Below are positions 27,453 to 37,155 of a stretch of 64,000 nucleotides of DNA, one piece after another. The notes below the pieces were generated by a model, which did not search any database, was not told the DNA's origin, and worked only from the letters and a program-made list of their open reading frames with translations. A program made the position numbers and the translations under genes. Numbering within the stretch: position 1 is the first letter of the stretch; each line of letters begins with the position of its first letter. Source of the stretch: JBHHUI01 sp965248775 (GTDB taxonomy: Bacteria > Chloroflexota > Anaerolineae > Anaerolineales > JBHHUI01); the NCBI GenBank assembly GCA_965248775.1, contig OZ252150.1:4278001-4342000 (forward strand), in the 5' to 3' direction.

Positions 27453-27476
27453 ATCCGGGCGCATGGAAGTTAAATT

Positions 27477-27504
27477 ATCACGCCGACCAAATGGTCGGCG
27501 TGAT
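27477..27504. terminator. Terminator hairpin between dnaN and a response regulator
   Basis: A 12-bp perfect stem ATCACGCCGACC/GGTCGGCGTGAT with a four-base loop lies between the convergent genes. It is followed by TACTTTT on the + strand. Confidence 0.85.
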
Positions 27505-27538
27505 TACTTTTAATTGCTGCTAATTCGGGGGAGGCCGC

Positions 27539-27904
27539 TCAGGTTGCTTCCCCACGATTGAGCGCAGTCTGTAGATGGGCTGCGAATTCATTTGGCGAAA
27601 GCGGTTTGGTAATGAACCCCTCCCCCAGATCGCGGGCGCGGTTCGCATTTTCTGACGTGCTCCAAGCTGTGACAAAGACCACCGGTGCAGCAGTGATTGA
27701 GCGCAGCTGATCGTAAACCGTCCAGCCGTCCGCTTCGGCCATCATTACATCCAAGACAATCACATCCGGAGGAGTCTCCCGGGCAAAGTCTAGGGCAGCA
27801 TTTCCAGTTTTGACAACCGTAGATTCATATCCAGCCATGGTGGCCATCCTACCAAGAAGCGTGGCCATGTCCGAGTCGTCGTCAACCACAAGCACATGAG
27901 TCAT
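27539..27904 (-). CDS. Single-domain response regulator (receiver)
   Basis: A 121-residue receiver with the acidic pair in VVDDDSD, phosphoacceptor Asp in VIVLDVMMAEADG, a Thr in VFVTAW and Lys in ITKPLS. There is no output domain, so it may act through protein contacts. It overlaps the pcm gene by four bases. Confidence 0.85.
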   Translation of the reverse strand: MTHVLVVDDDSDMATLLGRMATMAGYESTVVKTGNAALDFARETPPDVIVLDVMMAEADGWTVYDQLRSITAAPVVFVTAWSTSENANRARDLGEGFITKPLSPNEFAAHLQTALNRGEAT

Positions 27905-28581
27905 AGTATCTTCTCCGCCCTATCAACTTCTTTCCAGCCCCAACGACCAACAAGCGGCACGAATCGAACCGGGGCAAGCACCTGACGCCGATTGCGGCCT
28001 TCGTGTCGCGTCCATAGTTGCAGGTGCTGATCTTTCCGAGAACCGATAGGTAAGACCATGCGCCCATCCGGAGCCAACTGCTCGAGCAAAGGCTGGGGCA
28101 CCCTCGGTGAGGCCGCGGGCACTAGAATCGCGTCATAAGGTGCCTGCTCAGGCCAACCTTGGCCGCCATCCCCCTTACACACTTCTATGTTTTCAATACC
28201 CATTTTATTTATCCGCACTTTGGCTGCTTGTGCAAGTTCGTCGATATACTCAACAGTAACAACTTTCCTTGTGAGCCGCCCGAGGATCGCCGCTTGATAA
28301 CCGGAACCAGTACCTATTTCCAGAACCCGATCTGTAGGTCGCAAACGAAGGGCTGCCGTCATATAAGCCACTATGTATGGTTGCGAAATGGTCTGCCCAG
28401 CACCAATGGGAAGCGGCATATCGGCGTAGGCGTGCTCCCAATACTCACGCGGCACAAACAAATGCCGAGGAACAGCCCGCACCACATCCAGGACGCGGTG
28501 ATTACGAATACCGCGCTGGACCAATTGTTCCTCAACCATACTGTGCCGCGCCTGCGCAAGGCGGCTTTTGTCAAATTCCAT
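27901..28581 (-). CDS. pcm: Protein-L-isoaspartate O-methyltransferase
   Basis: The 226-residue protein has VLEIGTGSGYQAAIL (SAM-binding motif I), MPLPIGAGQTISQPYIVAYMT and PYDAILVPAASPRVP, all matching PCM. It methylates isoaspartyl residues in damaged proteins for repair. It is co-transcribed with the single-domain receiver. Confidence 0.9.
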   Translation of the reverse strand: MEFDKSRLAQARHSMVEEQLVQRGIRNHRVLDVVRAVPRHLFVPREYWEHAYADMPLPIGAGQTISQPYIVAYMTAALRLRPTDRVLEIGTGSGYQAAILGRLTRKVVTVEYIDELAQAAKVRINKMGIENIEVCKGDGGQGWPEQAPYDAILVPAASPRVPQPLLEQLAPDGRMVLPIGSRKDQHLQLWTRHEGRNRRQVLAPVRFVPLVGRWGWKEVDRAEKIL

Positions 28582-28604
28582 GCGCTTGTTTCGATTCTAG
28601 CATG

Positions 28605-28636
28605 AAAGACCCCTGCCAGCGCTGGCAGGGGTCTTT
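28605..28636 (-). terminator. Palindromic terminator downstream of the sulfite-oxidase-like gene
   Basis: A 32-base perfect palindrome AAAGACCCCTGCCAGC/GCTGGCAGGGGTCTTT lies between pcm and the minus-strand oxidoreductase gene. It could end transcription on either strand. Confidence 0.7.
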
Positions 28637-28702
28637 GACTTCCGACTCTTTTCTTGATAAACCGATCCAGTGTGTGTCCGCTCTGACTCGGAGGGAACGC
28701 AA

Positions 28703-29344
28703 TCAATACGAGAAGCGCTGCTCCTTCCAAACATCCGCCTCGTTATGATATCCCGCTTGCTCCCAAAAACCGAGGCTGTCTTCGGCGCGGAACTCGAGCG
28801 CACGAAGCCATTTGCCACCTTTCCAGAAATAGGGTGTTGCCAGGTCATTCCGCGCTTTGACGGCGCCGACGACGCAACGAAGCGGATATCCATGCGCATG
28901 GTCAAGCGGCTGCCCATCGAAGTGCGTTGCCAGCAAGAAATTGTTGGCCAAGGCAAGCTCGATCGGCACATTTGTGGTAAAGCCCCTCTCGCAATGCTGA
29001 ATCACGAACCGGGCAGAGGGTTTGAGTTTGAGAATGCCGCTGTCAATGAGGGAGCGAAGATGAATACCCTCCCATTCTGTGTCGAACTTGCTCCAGCGTG
29101 TGACGCAGTGAATATCCATTTTGAGGGAGGTGCGTGGCAATTGGTTAAATGTTTCCCAATTCCAGTTCAGTTCCTCTTCAACTTCACCAAAGATACGCAT
29201 ATCCCAATTCTCGAGGTCGATCTTCGGCTTGGGGCCATAATGCAAAACCGGAAACTTTGTGGTCAATGCTTGTCCAGGTGGCAGCCGCCCTTCCTCCTTG
29301 AATTGGTCTTCAATTTTCTTTCTTTCACGGATACCTTTAAACAT
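28703..29344 (-). CDS. Molybdopterin-dependent sulfite oxidase-like protein
   Basis: The 213-residue protein has the molybdenum-ligating Cys80 in MDIHCVTRWSK, followed by the family motifs FVIQHCERGFTTNVPIE, DGQPLDHAHGYPLR and KWLRALEF. It belongs to the sulfite oxidase/YedY superfamily. No signal peptide is visible, so it is probably cytoplasmic. The electron partner and substrate are unknown. Confidence 0.85.
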   Translation of the reverse strand: MFKGIRERKKIEDQFKEEGRLPPGQALTTKFPVLHYGPKPKIDLENWDMRIFGEVEEELNWNWETFNQLPRTSLKMDIHCVTRWSKFDTEWEGIHLRSLIDSGILKLKPSARFVIQHCERGFTTNVPIELALANNFLLATHFDGQPLDHAHGYPLRCVVGAVKARNDLATPYFWKGGKWLRALEFRAEDSLGFWEQAGYHNEADVWKEQRFSY

Positions 29345-29457
29345 TCGTCATCTCCCAATCTCAATATATGGATTATACACAGCTTACGCGGGCCGGATTA
29401 AGTCCTTATGAGCATGTTTCCCTGTGTAGCCTGTCCTACGTCTGTATGATCTAAGCC

Positions 29458-30941
29458 CAATACCTTTCAAATAAGGGCCAAAGCTTGCCGGAAAGGTTGT
29501 CGGGGTTGGGGCCAGTGATAATGCTCCGGCTGTTTCAGGCGGAACTTTGACATCTTGCGTTTGACTACACGCGGGTTTGAACGGGCACGGCGGAGAGGCA
29601 GACGAACGTCAGCGATGTCATGCAACAAGCGGTCATAGAGTTGGCCGAGTTGGTCAACGGCCGTCTTTTGAAACTCGGCGAGCGTGTCGCGCACGAGTTC
29701 GAGTGCATGCACAAAGCTGAGTTGGTCGGGTTCGAGACCGGTGCGTTGGGCAGCCGCATGCATCAGGAAGCGGATGATGAAGTGTGCGATGAGCAGGCCA
29801 TACAGTTCCTGAATGACCCCGACCGGCTTGAGACTGCGCAGCGGGCGTCCGGCCAGACGTTGATGGGTGTCGACTTCATCGATGACCAATTCGATTTCCC
29901 AGCGTTCGTGATAAGCTCGCGCGAGTTCCAGGGCTGGGAAGGCTTCGGGGTTCAGCAAGGTGGTAACCAAGCGGTGCACTTCACCGTAACCGGGGAGTGC
30001 CGGGTCACTTATGGTGTATTCGACGATGCGCACCAGGAGGCGCTCGCCCCGCTTGCGGCGCTGGTAGTCGGAGGGGGTCAGGTAGGCGGTGTAGGAGCCA
30101 TCTGGCAATGGACAGCGGTTTTTAGGCTTGACATGGGCTGGGAAATCGGCTCAAAATGTGTCCCCCGCGCTCCAAAACCATGCGCAGCATGTCATAATCA
30201 TGAAACCCACGGTCCCACATCACCAACATGCCCATCTCGACCGAGCGCAACAGGCGAAAACCACCCATGCGCTCGCTGGTGTGGCAAGGCCAGAAGCCCG
30301 CATCGACAATCGTATGCGTGCCGCACTCGACCAGATACACCCCTTGCACCTGCGGAAAAGCGCTCTGGCCGCGCGGGCTGTGGTGCCGTCCAAAAGCCGC
30401 CGCATTCTCCGGCGTGTCAGCCACATCTTCAACCGTGCCATCGATGGCCATCAGGCGCAATCCAAAGAGGAACGCGCCGGCTGTCTCCGTCGTAGCTATC
30501 GGTCGACATACATGCCGAAACAAACGCACGACCGGTCGAGCACCCAGTTGATAGCGCCGATAGGTAATCGCACTGTCTTTCGGTACCGCGTATTCCGGAT
30601 TGTTCCAGATGTACCGCAACCCCTGGGCGATCTTACGCATTACCCGCCCCAGAGAAGATTGCGTGTAGATGTTCATTGTGATGATTAAAAACACTGTCAC
30701 GACCAGATTCAATTTGCGCTCGCGTTGCGTTTTCAAGCCTTCTGCCTCCAACGCTGCTTCGACCACATCTGGCGGAATAACCCGGCTCAGGCTTGTAAAT
30801 GTCAGTTCCCGGCAAAACTTGCTCTCGATGTCAACCTCGCGTAATCTGTATCCCATCAGGTGGCCCCCTGGCATCTTGCGAATTTGTATATCTCACAAGT
30901 ATGCCTCGGGTGCCACCTGTTTGCTTATTTGAAAGGTATTG
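29458..30941 (-). mobile_element. IS4-family insertion sequence with 10-bp target duplication
   Basis: An 18-bp inverted repeat CAATACCTTTCAAATAAG bounds 1484 bp. GATCTAAGCC is repeated exactly at 29448-29457 and 30942-30951. A 10-bp duplication is within the usual range for IS4. Confidence 0.9.
29467..30874 (-). pseudogene. IS4-type transposase with one-base frameshift
   Basis: The upstream frame has LMAIDGTVEDVADTPEN (first Asp) and VMWDRGFHDYDML (second Asp). The downstream frame has YHERWEIELVIDEVDTHQ (Glu, as in the YREK region). The break is near 30145, in a TTTCCCAGCCC tract, and one base restores RFPAHVKPKNRCPLPDGS. No palindromic insert is involved here. It appears inactive unless frameshifting occurs. 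Confidence 0.75.
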
Positions 30942-31010
30942 GATCTAAGCCCCCATATAGTGAAAGCATACAATAATTAACTCCCGCACTTATCCCGCCA
31001 GGAGGTATTC

Positions 31011-32315
31011 ATGAGTCTTCGGTTCGCGGTTCTTTCACTTTTTGCCATCTTAATCGATGCGTGTAGGCCCTCTGTGACAGATGTACCCCCCGCTGTAGAA
31101 CCCGTTCTAGGGGGGAACGGTTCAACCGAATTGCCAACAGAACAGGAGCTCACAGATTCGCCTACTACAGCCCCCACAGAAGACACGTCAGAAGAAGTTA
31201 CACCCACAGAGAGCAGTGCGGCAGTGAGCAGTAGCACAAACCCTGAAGACTGCTTGCCTGCAGGCATTCAGTTTCGGGTCTCTTATTGGCCTGAGACTGA
31301 TTTCTGCCAACACACGATAGATTATTTGGATATTCTTTCGGGAGGCCCACCCCCCGATGGAATTCCCGCCATCGACGCCCCCAAGTTTGAGACCATTTCA
31401 GAGTCCGATGCTTGGCTAGATGATCTCGAGCCAGTTATCAGCTTCCAGTGGGGAGGCGTGGCGCGGGCCTATCCGCTACAAATCCTGATCTGGCATGAAA
31501 TTGTCAACGACGAAGTGGGCGGCAAACCTGTTACCGTGACCTTCTGTCCTCTCTGCAACGCTACGATCGTTTTCGACCGCGAAGTCGCTGGCGAGATATT
31601 GGATTTTGGAACAAGTGGAAATTTGCGTAACTCCGACCTGGTCATGTACGACCGGCAGACGAAATCGTGGTGGCAGCAATTTACAGGAGAAGGAATCGTC
31701 GGGGAATATACGGGGGCGCAGCTTACGTTCCTGCCGGCCAGTATCGTCTCGTGGGCGGACTTTAAAGCCGCGTTCCCCGAGGGGCTGACTCTCTCGCGTG
31801 ATACAGGGAATCCCCGAAATTATGGCTCAAATCCATACACAGGTTACGACAGCATCGACTCGCGTCCTTTTCTCTACACTGGAGATATAGACGGACGCTT
31901 GCCAGCAATGGCTCGCATTGCAGCGCTTGAACTTGGCGAATCGTTTGTCGCCTATCCATTTACCGTTCTCGAAGATGTCGGGGTGATCAACGATCTTCAG
32001 AACGATTCGGAACTCGTCGTGCTCTGGAAGCCAGGTACGGTGTCATCCCTTGATCAATCATCCATTGCCGCCTCGCGCGATGTGGGCTCTACTGCGATCT
32101 TTACCCGCGTTGTGGATGGTCAGGTGCTAACATTTCGCGCCACGGACAATGGCTTGTTCCAGGATGAAGAATCCGGTTCTTTCTGGAATATCTTCGGTGA
32201 GGCTGTGGAAGGTTCTCTAGCCGGGAGTCAACTCGAACAACTCATCAGCCATGAATACTTCTGGTTCTCTTGGGCTGCTTTTCGACCAGATACTGTCATC
32301 TACAGCGCGAGTTAA
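31011..32315 (+). CDS. DUF3179-domain lipoprotein
   Basis: A 434-residue protein with a lipoprotein signal (hydrophobic N-terminus, lipobox LIDAC, Cys18), a serine/threonine-rich linker (to about residue 80) and a DUF3179 domain. Motifs include WGGVARAYPLQILIWHEIVND and VTFCPLCNATIVFDR. The two cysteines of CPLC could bind a metal or form a disulfide. The domain's function is not known to me. An AGGAGG-type site (CCAGGAGG) precedes the start. Confidence 0.85.
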   Translation: MSLRFAVLSLFAILIDACRPSVTDVPPAVEPVLGGNGSTELPTEQELTDSPTTAPTEDTSEEVTPTESSAAVSSSTNPEDCLPAGIQFRVSYWPETDFCQHTIDYLDILSGGPPPDGIPAIDAPKFETISESDAWLDDLEPVISFQWGGVARAYPLQILIWHEIVNDEVGGKPVTVTFCPLCNATIVFDREVAGEILDFGTSGNLRNSDLVMYDRQTKSWWQQFTGEGIVGEYTGAQLTFLPASIVSWADFKAAFPEGLTLSRDTGNPRNYGSNPYTGYDSIDSRPFLYTGDIDGRLPAMARIAALELGESFVAYPFTVLEDVGVINDLQNDSELVVLWKPGTVSSLDQSSIAASRDVGSTAIFTRVVDGQVLTFRATDNGLFQDEESGSFWNIFGEAVEGSLAGSQLEQLISHEYFWFSWAAFRPDTVIYSAS

Positions 32316-32703
32316 TCTCTTTCTTATTCAGGAAGGTTTCGCAAATAAGCGTCCTTTCTCAGCTCCGGGACGGCCTATTTGACTCTCTCCGATTGAGGCG
32401 CCATACTTCTCCCCGGAGGGAAAACTGATGATCAAACTTGCCCGGCAAGGGCACACTACGATCGCGCCTACTGTGGGTGGCACTGACATTCTGGTCGACC
32501 AATTCTTCCCGGAATCGCCTGCATCTTCAACAACTACGGAAGCACCCCTCCTTGCACACAATGTCGCGTCCGGGAATGCAAACGCAGAGAGCACCACTAA
32601 GAATGGGATTCGCACTCTGCCTCCCGGGGAAAGCTTCGCCTTCTAATCTGTAAAGCGGTTTGCCTCCTACAACGAAAATACAGACTTTCTTTTCAATTTT
32701 CCT
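32316..32703. other. Intergenic region with a possible small gene
   Basis: This 388-base stretch holds only the possible 72-codon frame listed separately. Nothing else recognisable is seen. Confidence 0.4.
32428..32646 (+). CDS. Possible small protein, unknown function
   Basis: A 72-residue frame starts at ATG 32428 with GGAGGGA six bases upstream. The predicted protein is serine/threonine-rich without a membrane helix. I see no family resemblance. A minus-strand frame overlaps most of it, so coding potential is uncertain. Confidence 0.3.
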   Translation: MIKLARQGHTTIAPTVGGTDILVDQFFPESPASSTTTEAPLLAHNVASGNANAESTTKNGIRTLPPGESFAF

Positions 32704-33972
32704 TTGACAAACACACCCCGGGGTCCGCTCCCCTTATGGAAGCTGGCCGTGATTACTTCCTTCGCTTTCTCGATTGGAATGGTCTCGAATACGCTCGAGC
32801 CTGCCGTGATCGGACAGCGAGCCATCGATCTGGTTCCTTCAAACGCGCGCAATACGGCCATCGGCATCACCACCTTTGTGGGGTTGATCCTTGCTGTGCT
32901 TGTGCAGCCGATCATCGGTGCCCTCTCCGACCGTATGGGCGGACGCTGGGGACGGCGACGGCCCTTCCTAATATTGGGCACGCTCCTGACCGCGGGGAGT
33001 TTATTCATCGTCTCACTCTCGAACGCGCTGCCGTTGATCGGGCTTGGCGTCCTTATTTTGTATCTGGGAACGAATCTCGCACAGATACCGGGGCAAGCAC
33101 TCGTACCTGACCATGTTCCTGAAATCCAACATGGGAAGGCAGCCGGGGTTAAGGCAACCTTTGAACTGCTCGCCTTTGTAATCGGCCGGCTTGTTTCGGG
33201 TGAACTCGTGGCTCTCGGCCAAACAAACCTCGCGGTTAGCATTCCGGCCGGTTTGCTTGTACTCACCCTCATCCTTGTTCTCTTTACCGTCCCAGATCCG
33301 CCGAGAAAAATAAGTGTTTCGCGTTCCTGGCCGCTGTTATTACGACACTCCTTCACTATTGATCTTCGGCAACATCCGATCTTTGGTTGGTGGTTTGCAA
33401 ATAGAATTCTTTTCTGGTGCGGCTTTATCGCCATGCAAACCTTTATGCTCTTCTTTATTATTGATGTCGCCGGTTTGGCACCGGCAGCGGCCCAACAATT
33501 CGTGGGCCGTCTCTCGACGGCGATTGGCCTGGCAGTGCTTGTTATCACTCTCCCTGCCGGCTGGCTAAGTGATCGTCTAGGACGGAAGGGGATGATCATG
33601 CTCGCTGGAATACTGGCAACTATAAGTTCAGCTGCTTTTCTCTTCGTCCGCTCGACAACTCAGATCGGATTGGCTGCTTTGGTGTTTGGTCTTGGCGTGG
33701 GCATCTTCCTTAGCGCGAACTGGGCTCTGATCACCGATATCGTTCCGCTGAAAGAAGCTGCGCGCTATCTTGGCCTGGCAAACATCGCCAGCGCAGCGGG
33801 CAGCGCCATTGCACGTCTGCTTGGCGGACTGATCATCGATCCAGTCAACACATTGCTAGATTCGAAAACGACGGGCTATCTTGCCGTCTATGGATTGGCT
33901 TGTATTCTGTTTGCGAGTAGTGTCTTTGTTGCGTGGAGGATGCCCGCTCCGGGAAAGCGCGCTGAATCCTAG
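32704..33972 (+). CDS. Major facilitator superfamily transporter
   Basis: A 422-residue protein with about twelve hydrophobic helices. It contains the MFS loop GALSDRMGGRWGRRRPF between helices 2 and 3 and the matching GWLSDRLGRKG in the second half. The start is a TTG. The family resembles sugar/cation-symporter-like MFS proteins, but no substrate can be named. Confidence 0.85.
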   Translation: MTNTPRGPLPLWKLAVITSFAFSIGMVSNTLEPAVIGQRAIDLVPSNARNTAIGITTFVGLILAVLVQPIIGALSDRMGGRWGRRRPFLILGTLLTAGSLFIVSLSNALPLIGLGVLILYLGTNLAQIPGQALVPDHVPEIQHGKAAGVKATFELLAFVIGRLVSGELVALGQTNLAVSIPAGLLVLTLILVLFTVPDPPRKISVSRSWPLLLRHSFTIDLRQHPIFGWWFANRILFWCGFIAMQTFMLFFIIDVAGLAPAAAQQFVGRLSTAIGLAVLVITLPAGWLSDRLGRKGMIMLAGILATISSAAFLFVRSTTQIGLAALVFGLGVGIFLSANWALITDIVPLKEAARYLGLANIASAAGSAIARLLGGLIIDPVNTLLDSKTTGYLAVYGLACILFASSVFVAWRMPAPGKRAES

Positions 33973-35237
33973 TTAGCTTTTGCGGCTACTGGCAAGGTAA
34001 AGGTGAAAGTACTTCCTTTCCCTCGTCCATCGCTCTCTGCCCAGACTCGCCCGCCGTGAATCTTTACGGTTCCGCGAACAATGGAGAGGCCCAGCCCAAG
34101 CCCACCACGCTTGCGTACCAGGTGATCTTCGACTTGATAGAATTGCTTGAAAATATTTTCTATCTCGTTCGGGGCAATGCCCTCGCCATCGTCACTCACC
34201 TGCACCCAAACTTCATTCCCTCTCATGAACGAGATGACTTTCACATGTCCGTTATCAGGTGTGAAGCGGATCGCATTTGTGAGCAAATTGGTTAAGACGA
34301 CAAGAATCTTGCCGCGGTCTGCATCGACAACCAATGGAGAATCTGGAATCTCTATAATTAGTTCCTGAGCTTTGGCATCGGCAAGAGCGACCATATCTGT
34401 ACGCGCCTCTTGCAACAGATCGCGAACGTCCAACATGCCCGGTGTGATGGTCATATCGCCCACTTCGAGGAAGCGTAAGTTTGTCAGGTCCTCGATGAGC
34501 TTGCGCATATGAACCGCCGAGTCGAGCACGATACGTGCATATTCACCAGCTTCACCTTCGGACTCTTCTCGCAGAAACGAAGCATAGCCGAGGATTACAC
34601 CAAGTGGTGTACGCAACTCGTGAGAAGCAATAGCGATGAAGTCACTCTTCATCTTATCGAGCTTGCCTAGCTCATCGTATGCCTTTTGTAAGGCTTCGAC
34701 GAGACGTGCATTTTCAATCGCAACTGCTGCTTGCGAGGCAAGCAATTGAAGAACCCGGCCATCAACTTCGCCGAATTGACCCCCGCCGCGTTTATTGACC
34801 GCTTCCAAAACACCGATAACGCGATCTTTGCTAAACATCGGAACTGCCAAAAGAGATCGTATTTCAAATTCGACCTCCTCGCCGACTTCCTCGAAATGAC
34901 GGGGATCGCTGGAAACATCATTCTGGATGATCGTTTTCCTATTCAGATAGACTTCGCCGGCAATGCTAGCATCAAGAGGAACAGGGATACGTGCGAGTTC
35001 ATCGGGCTTCGATCCGGTTGCAGCAGCAAAACGAAGTTCTCGCTTCACATCGTCGAAAAGCAGCAGGGAGGCAGCCTCTGATTCCAGCATCTCCGCAGCT
35101 TCCGCAATGATGTATTGAAGCAAGCGGCGTAAATCGAGTGTCGAATTGAGCCGTAAGCTAACATCGACAACGCGCGCGAGCAGCCGGACTTGTTCTTTCG
35201 GATCGACTACTTCGAGGGTGATTTTATTAAGAGTCAT
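33969..35237 (-). CDS. GAF-domain sensor histidine kinase
   Basis: The 422-residue protein has an N-terminal GAF domain (about residues 20-185) and the dimerisation/phosphorylation helix with catalytic histidine in SHELRTPLGVILGY. The ATP-binding boxes are NLLTNAIRFTP (N), DDGEGIAPNE (G1) and GGLGLGLSIV (G2). No membrane helix is visible, so it is a cytoplasmic sensor. Its response regulator is not next to it. Confidence 0.9.
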   Translation of the reverse strand: MTLNKITLEVVDPKEQVRLLARVVDVSLRLNSTLDLRRLLQYIIAEAAEMLESEAASLLLFDDVKRELRFAAATGSKPDELARIPVPLDASIAGEVYLNRKTIIQNDVSSDPRHFEEVGEEVEFEIRSLLAVPMFSKDRVIGVLEAVNKRGGGQFGEVDGRVLQLLASQAAVAIENARLVEALQKAYDELGKLDKMKSDFIAIASHELRTPLGVILGYASFLREESEGEAGEYARIVLDSAVHMRKLIEDLTNLRFLEVGDMTITPGMLDVRDLLQEARTDMVALADAKAQELIIEIPDSPLVVDADRGKILVVLTNLLTNAIRFTPDNGHVKVISFMRGNEVWVQVSDDGEGIAPNEIENIFKQFYQVEDHLVRKRGGLGLGLSIVRGTVKIHGGRVWAESDGRGKGSTFTFTLPVAAKAN

Positions 35238-35695
35238 AGAATAATCCCGGCTATCAGTCTAACGCATTATTAAATTCTCTGCCACAAGAATCTACGAGAT
35301 GTTTACTCGAAGGGGCTATTTTAAGTTGTTCGAGAAAGCGCATTCTTTATCCACATAAATCTCCAAGAATATGTGTTTCTTTAATCATAGTAGTAGGGGC
35401 TGGGGATATGTGGATTTCTGCGAACCGCGAGAGATTTTCCCCAATTGAATTGATCTTGCGAGCAAAGTCTCCACATATGGGGGGCGTCCCTTGGTGGTCC
35501 CTCCCCAGAAGAATGGGGGAAGAATTGTGGGAGACGTGGAGAAAGTCGAGGGGGATGTATTTCTTGAAGACAAACCCGGAGATAAGGAAGGAAAGCGAAA
35601 AAAAGGAGAAGATATAGGGGAATCAAGTGTATGAGAAGGAAGAGTTCTCCCCAGATCAAGACGGTTATCCCCAGTTTCGAGGCACTTATCCACAG
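35238..35695. other. oriC: Probable replication origin region with DnaA boxes
   Basis: Downstream of dnaA, 460 bases hold two perfect TTATCCACA boxes (35347-35355 and 35686-35694), a near match TTATCCCCA (35665-35673) and a reverse TGTGGATTT (35409-35417). Several further TCCCCA and TCCACA cores lie between. The left part is AT-rich around 35260-35400. No gene is visible. The parS site and the dnaA gene support an origin here. Confidence 0.7.
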
Positions 35696-35734
35696 AAAAG
35701 AGTCGTCTTAGGAAAATCCCAAGACGACTCTTTT
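35696..35734 (-). terminator. Terminator after dnaA
   Basis: A 14-bp perfect stem AAAAGAGTCGTCTT/AAGACGACTCTTTT with an 11-base loop has T-runs on both strands. It ends dnaA transcription and separates it from the origin region. Confidence 0.85.
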
Positions 35735-35799
35735 TTCGATCGCTCTTCAGGGGAAAGGGCCCGGGTCGTTTTTCTTGGCTTCCTGAAAAAGTTTCTCGC

Positions 35800-37155
35800 T
35801 TAGACCATGGCGTTAGCGGTGTAGAGGTTCTCCCGGATCGCCAGAACCTGGCGCCGAATCTCATCGTCAGTCTCGATCAGATTGCGGATCTTCTCGCAAC
35901 CATACATGACAGTCGTATGATCCCGGCCGCCCAAAGCCGCGCCTATTTGGGGTAATGATTCATTGGTCTCTTCCCTAATCAAATGCATAGCTAGCTGTCG
36001 GGGGAGCACGATATCTTTGGTCCGTTTGCGACCCTGGAGGGCATCGACATTGATGTTAAAGAAAGAAGCGACACTATCGATTATTTCGTCAACCGAAAGC
36101 GATTTTCGGTTGGGGAGTAAATCTACGAGGGCGGCCGCAGCTGTATCTACATCCAGTGGGTGGCCGAGTATCTGTGCATAAGCAACAACACGGTTAAGTG
36201 CCCCCTCGAGTTCGCGGATGTTGCTCTGAACCCGGCGCGCAACCAAGTCGTGAACGGAGTCTGGGACATCATGCTGAAGTTCATCTGCTTTTGCTCGCAA
36301 GATGGCAAGGCGCGTCTCCATGTCTGGTGGTTGAATATCGGCAGTCAAGCCCCACTCGAAGCGCGAGCGAAGTCGTTCTTCCAATGTGACCAGCGCCTTC
36401 GGCGACCGATCCGATGACAATACGATCTGTTTGTTTTCACGGTGCAGGGTATTGAAAGTGTGGAAGAACTCCTCCTGCGTTGACTCCTTGCCTGCGATGA
36501 ACTGAATGTCATCTACGAGGAGGACATCGATCTTGCGGTATTTATCTCGAAATGATTCCGTGGTCTGCCTGCGAATCGCATTAATAAGATCGTTCGTAAA
36601 CTCTTCGGAAGAAACATAAATTGCTGCGAGGCCGTGCTGGCCGCAATAATTACCAATAGCCTGTAAAAGATGAGTCTTCCCGAGACCAACGCCCCCGTGA
36701 AGAAAGAGGGGATTGTACGCTTGGGCAGGCTTTTCAGCGACCGCAAGCGAAGCTGCATGGGCGAGGCGGTTACTGGCCCCAACGATGAAGTTGTCGAAAA
36801 GATAGCGTGGACTAATGCCACCTCTCACCTCGCTCTTGAGAGAAGGGGCAGGGTGATGTACTGGTTCAGAATATGTGGATATGTCCTCTGTCACTCGCTC
36901 CTGTAAGCCAACGGAGGAAAGTACAAATCTTACTTCAACAGAGCGCCCAGCAATGCCAGCAAGTGTGCGCTTGATTGTGGGACGCAACTTGCTATCGAGC
37001 CAGTCTTTGGTATATGCCGTGTTACAGCCAATGATATAAGTTCCGTCTTCGTGTGAGAGAAGGTGGGTATCCCGCAGCCACGTATCGTACGTGGACCGGG
37101 TCATCTGTAGTTGTAATTCTCCCAAGACTGCTTGCCATACTTGATTGGGTTTCAT
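35800..37155 (-). CDS. dnaA: Chromosomal replication initiator protein DnaA
   Basis: The 451-residue protein starts at ATG 37155 (MKPNQVWQAVLGELQLQM). It has Walker A GGVGLGKTHLLQA, Walker B VDDIQFIAGKE, sensor motifs and the DNA-binding signature GGRDHTTVMYGCEKI. It binds TTATCCACA boxes and opens the origin. The origin-like boxes lie just downstream of its 3' end. The frame is open to 37218 but the chosen start matches the family. Confidence 0.97.
   Translation of the reverse strand: MKPNQVWQAVLGELQLQMTRSTYDTWLRDTHLLSHEDGTYIIGCNTAYTKDWLDSKLRPTIKRTLAGIAGRSVEVRFVLSSVGLQERVTEDISTYSEPVHHPAPSLKSEVRGGISPRYLFDNFIVGASNRLAHAASLAVAEKPAQAYNPLFLHGGVGLGKTHLLQAIGNYCGQHGLAAIYVSSEEFTNDLINAIRRQTTESFRDKYRKIDVLLVDDIQFIAGKESTQEEFFHTFNTLHRENKQIVLSSDRSPKALVTLEERLRSRFEWGLTADIQPPDMETRLAILRAKADELQHDVPDSVHDLVARRVQSNIRELEGALNRVVAYAQILGHPLDVDTAAAALVDLLPNRKSLSVDEIIDSVASFFNINVDALQGRKRTKDIVLPRQLAMHLIREETNESLPQIGAALGGRDHTTVMYGCEKIRNLIETDDEIRRQVLAIRENLYTANAMV

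Noticed and set aside
30100..30150. A palindromic insert as cause of the IS4 transposase frameshift
   Set aside because: No arms are visible; one base repairs the frame.
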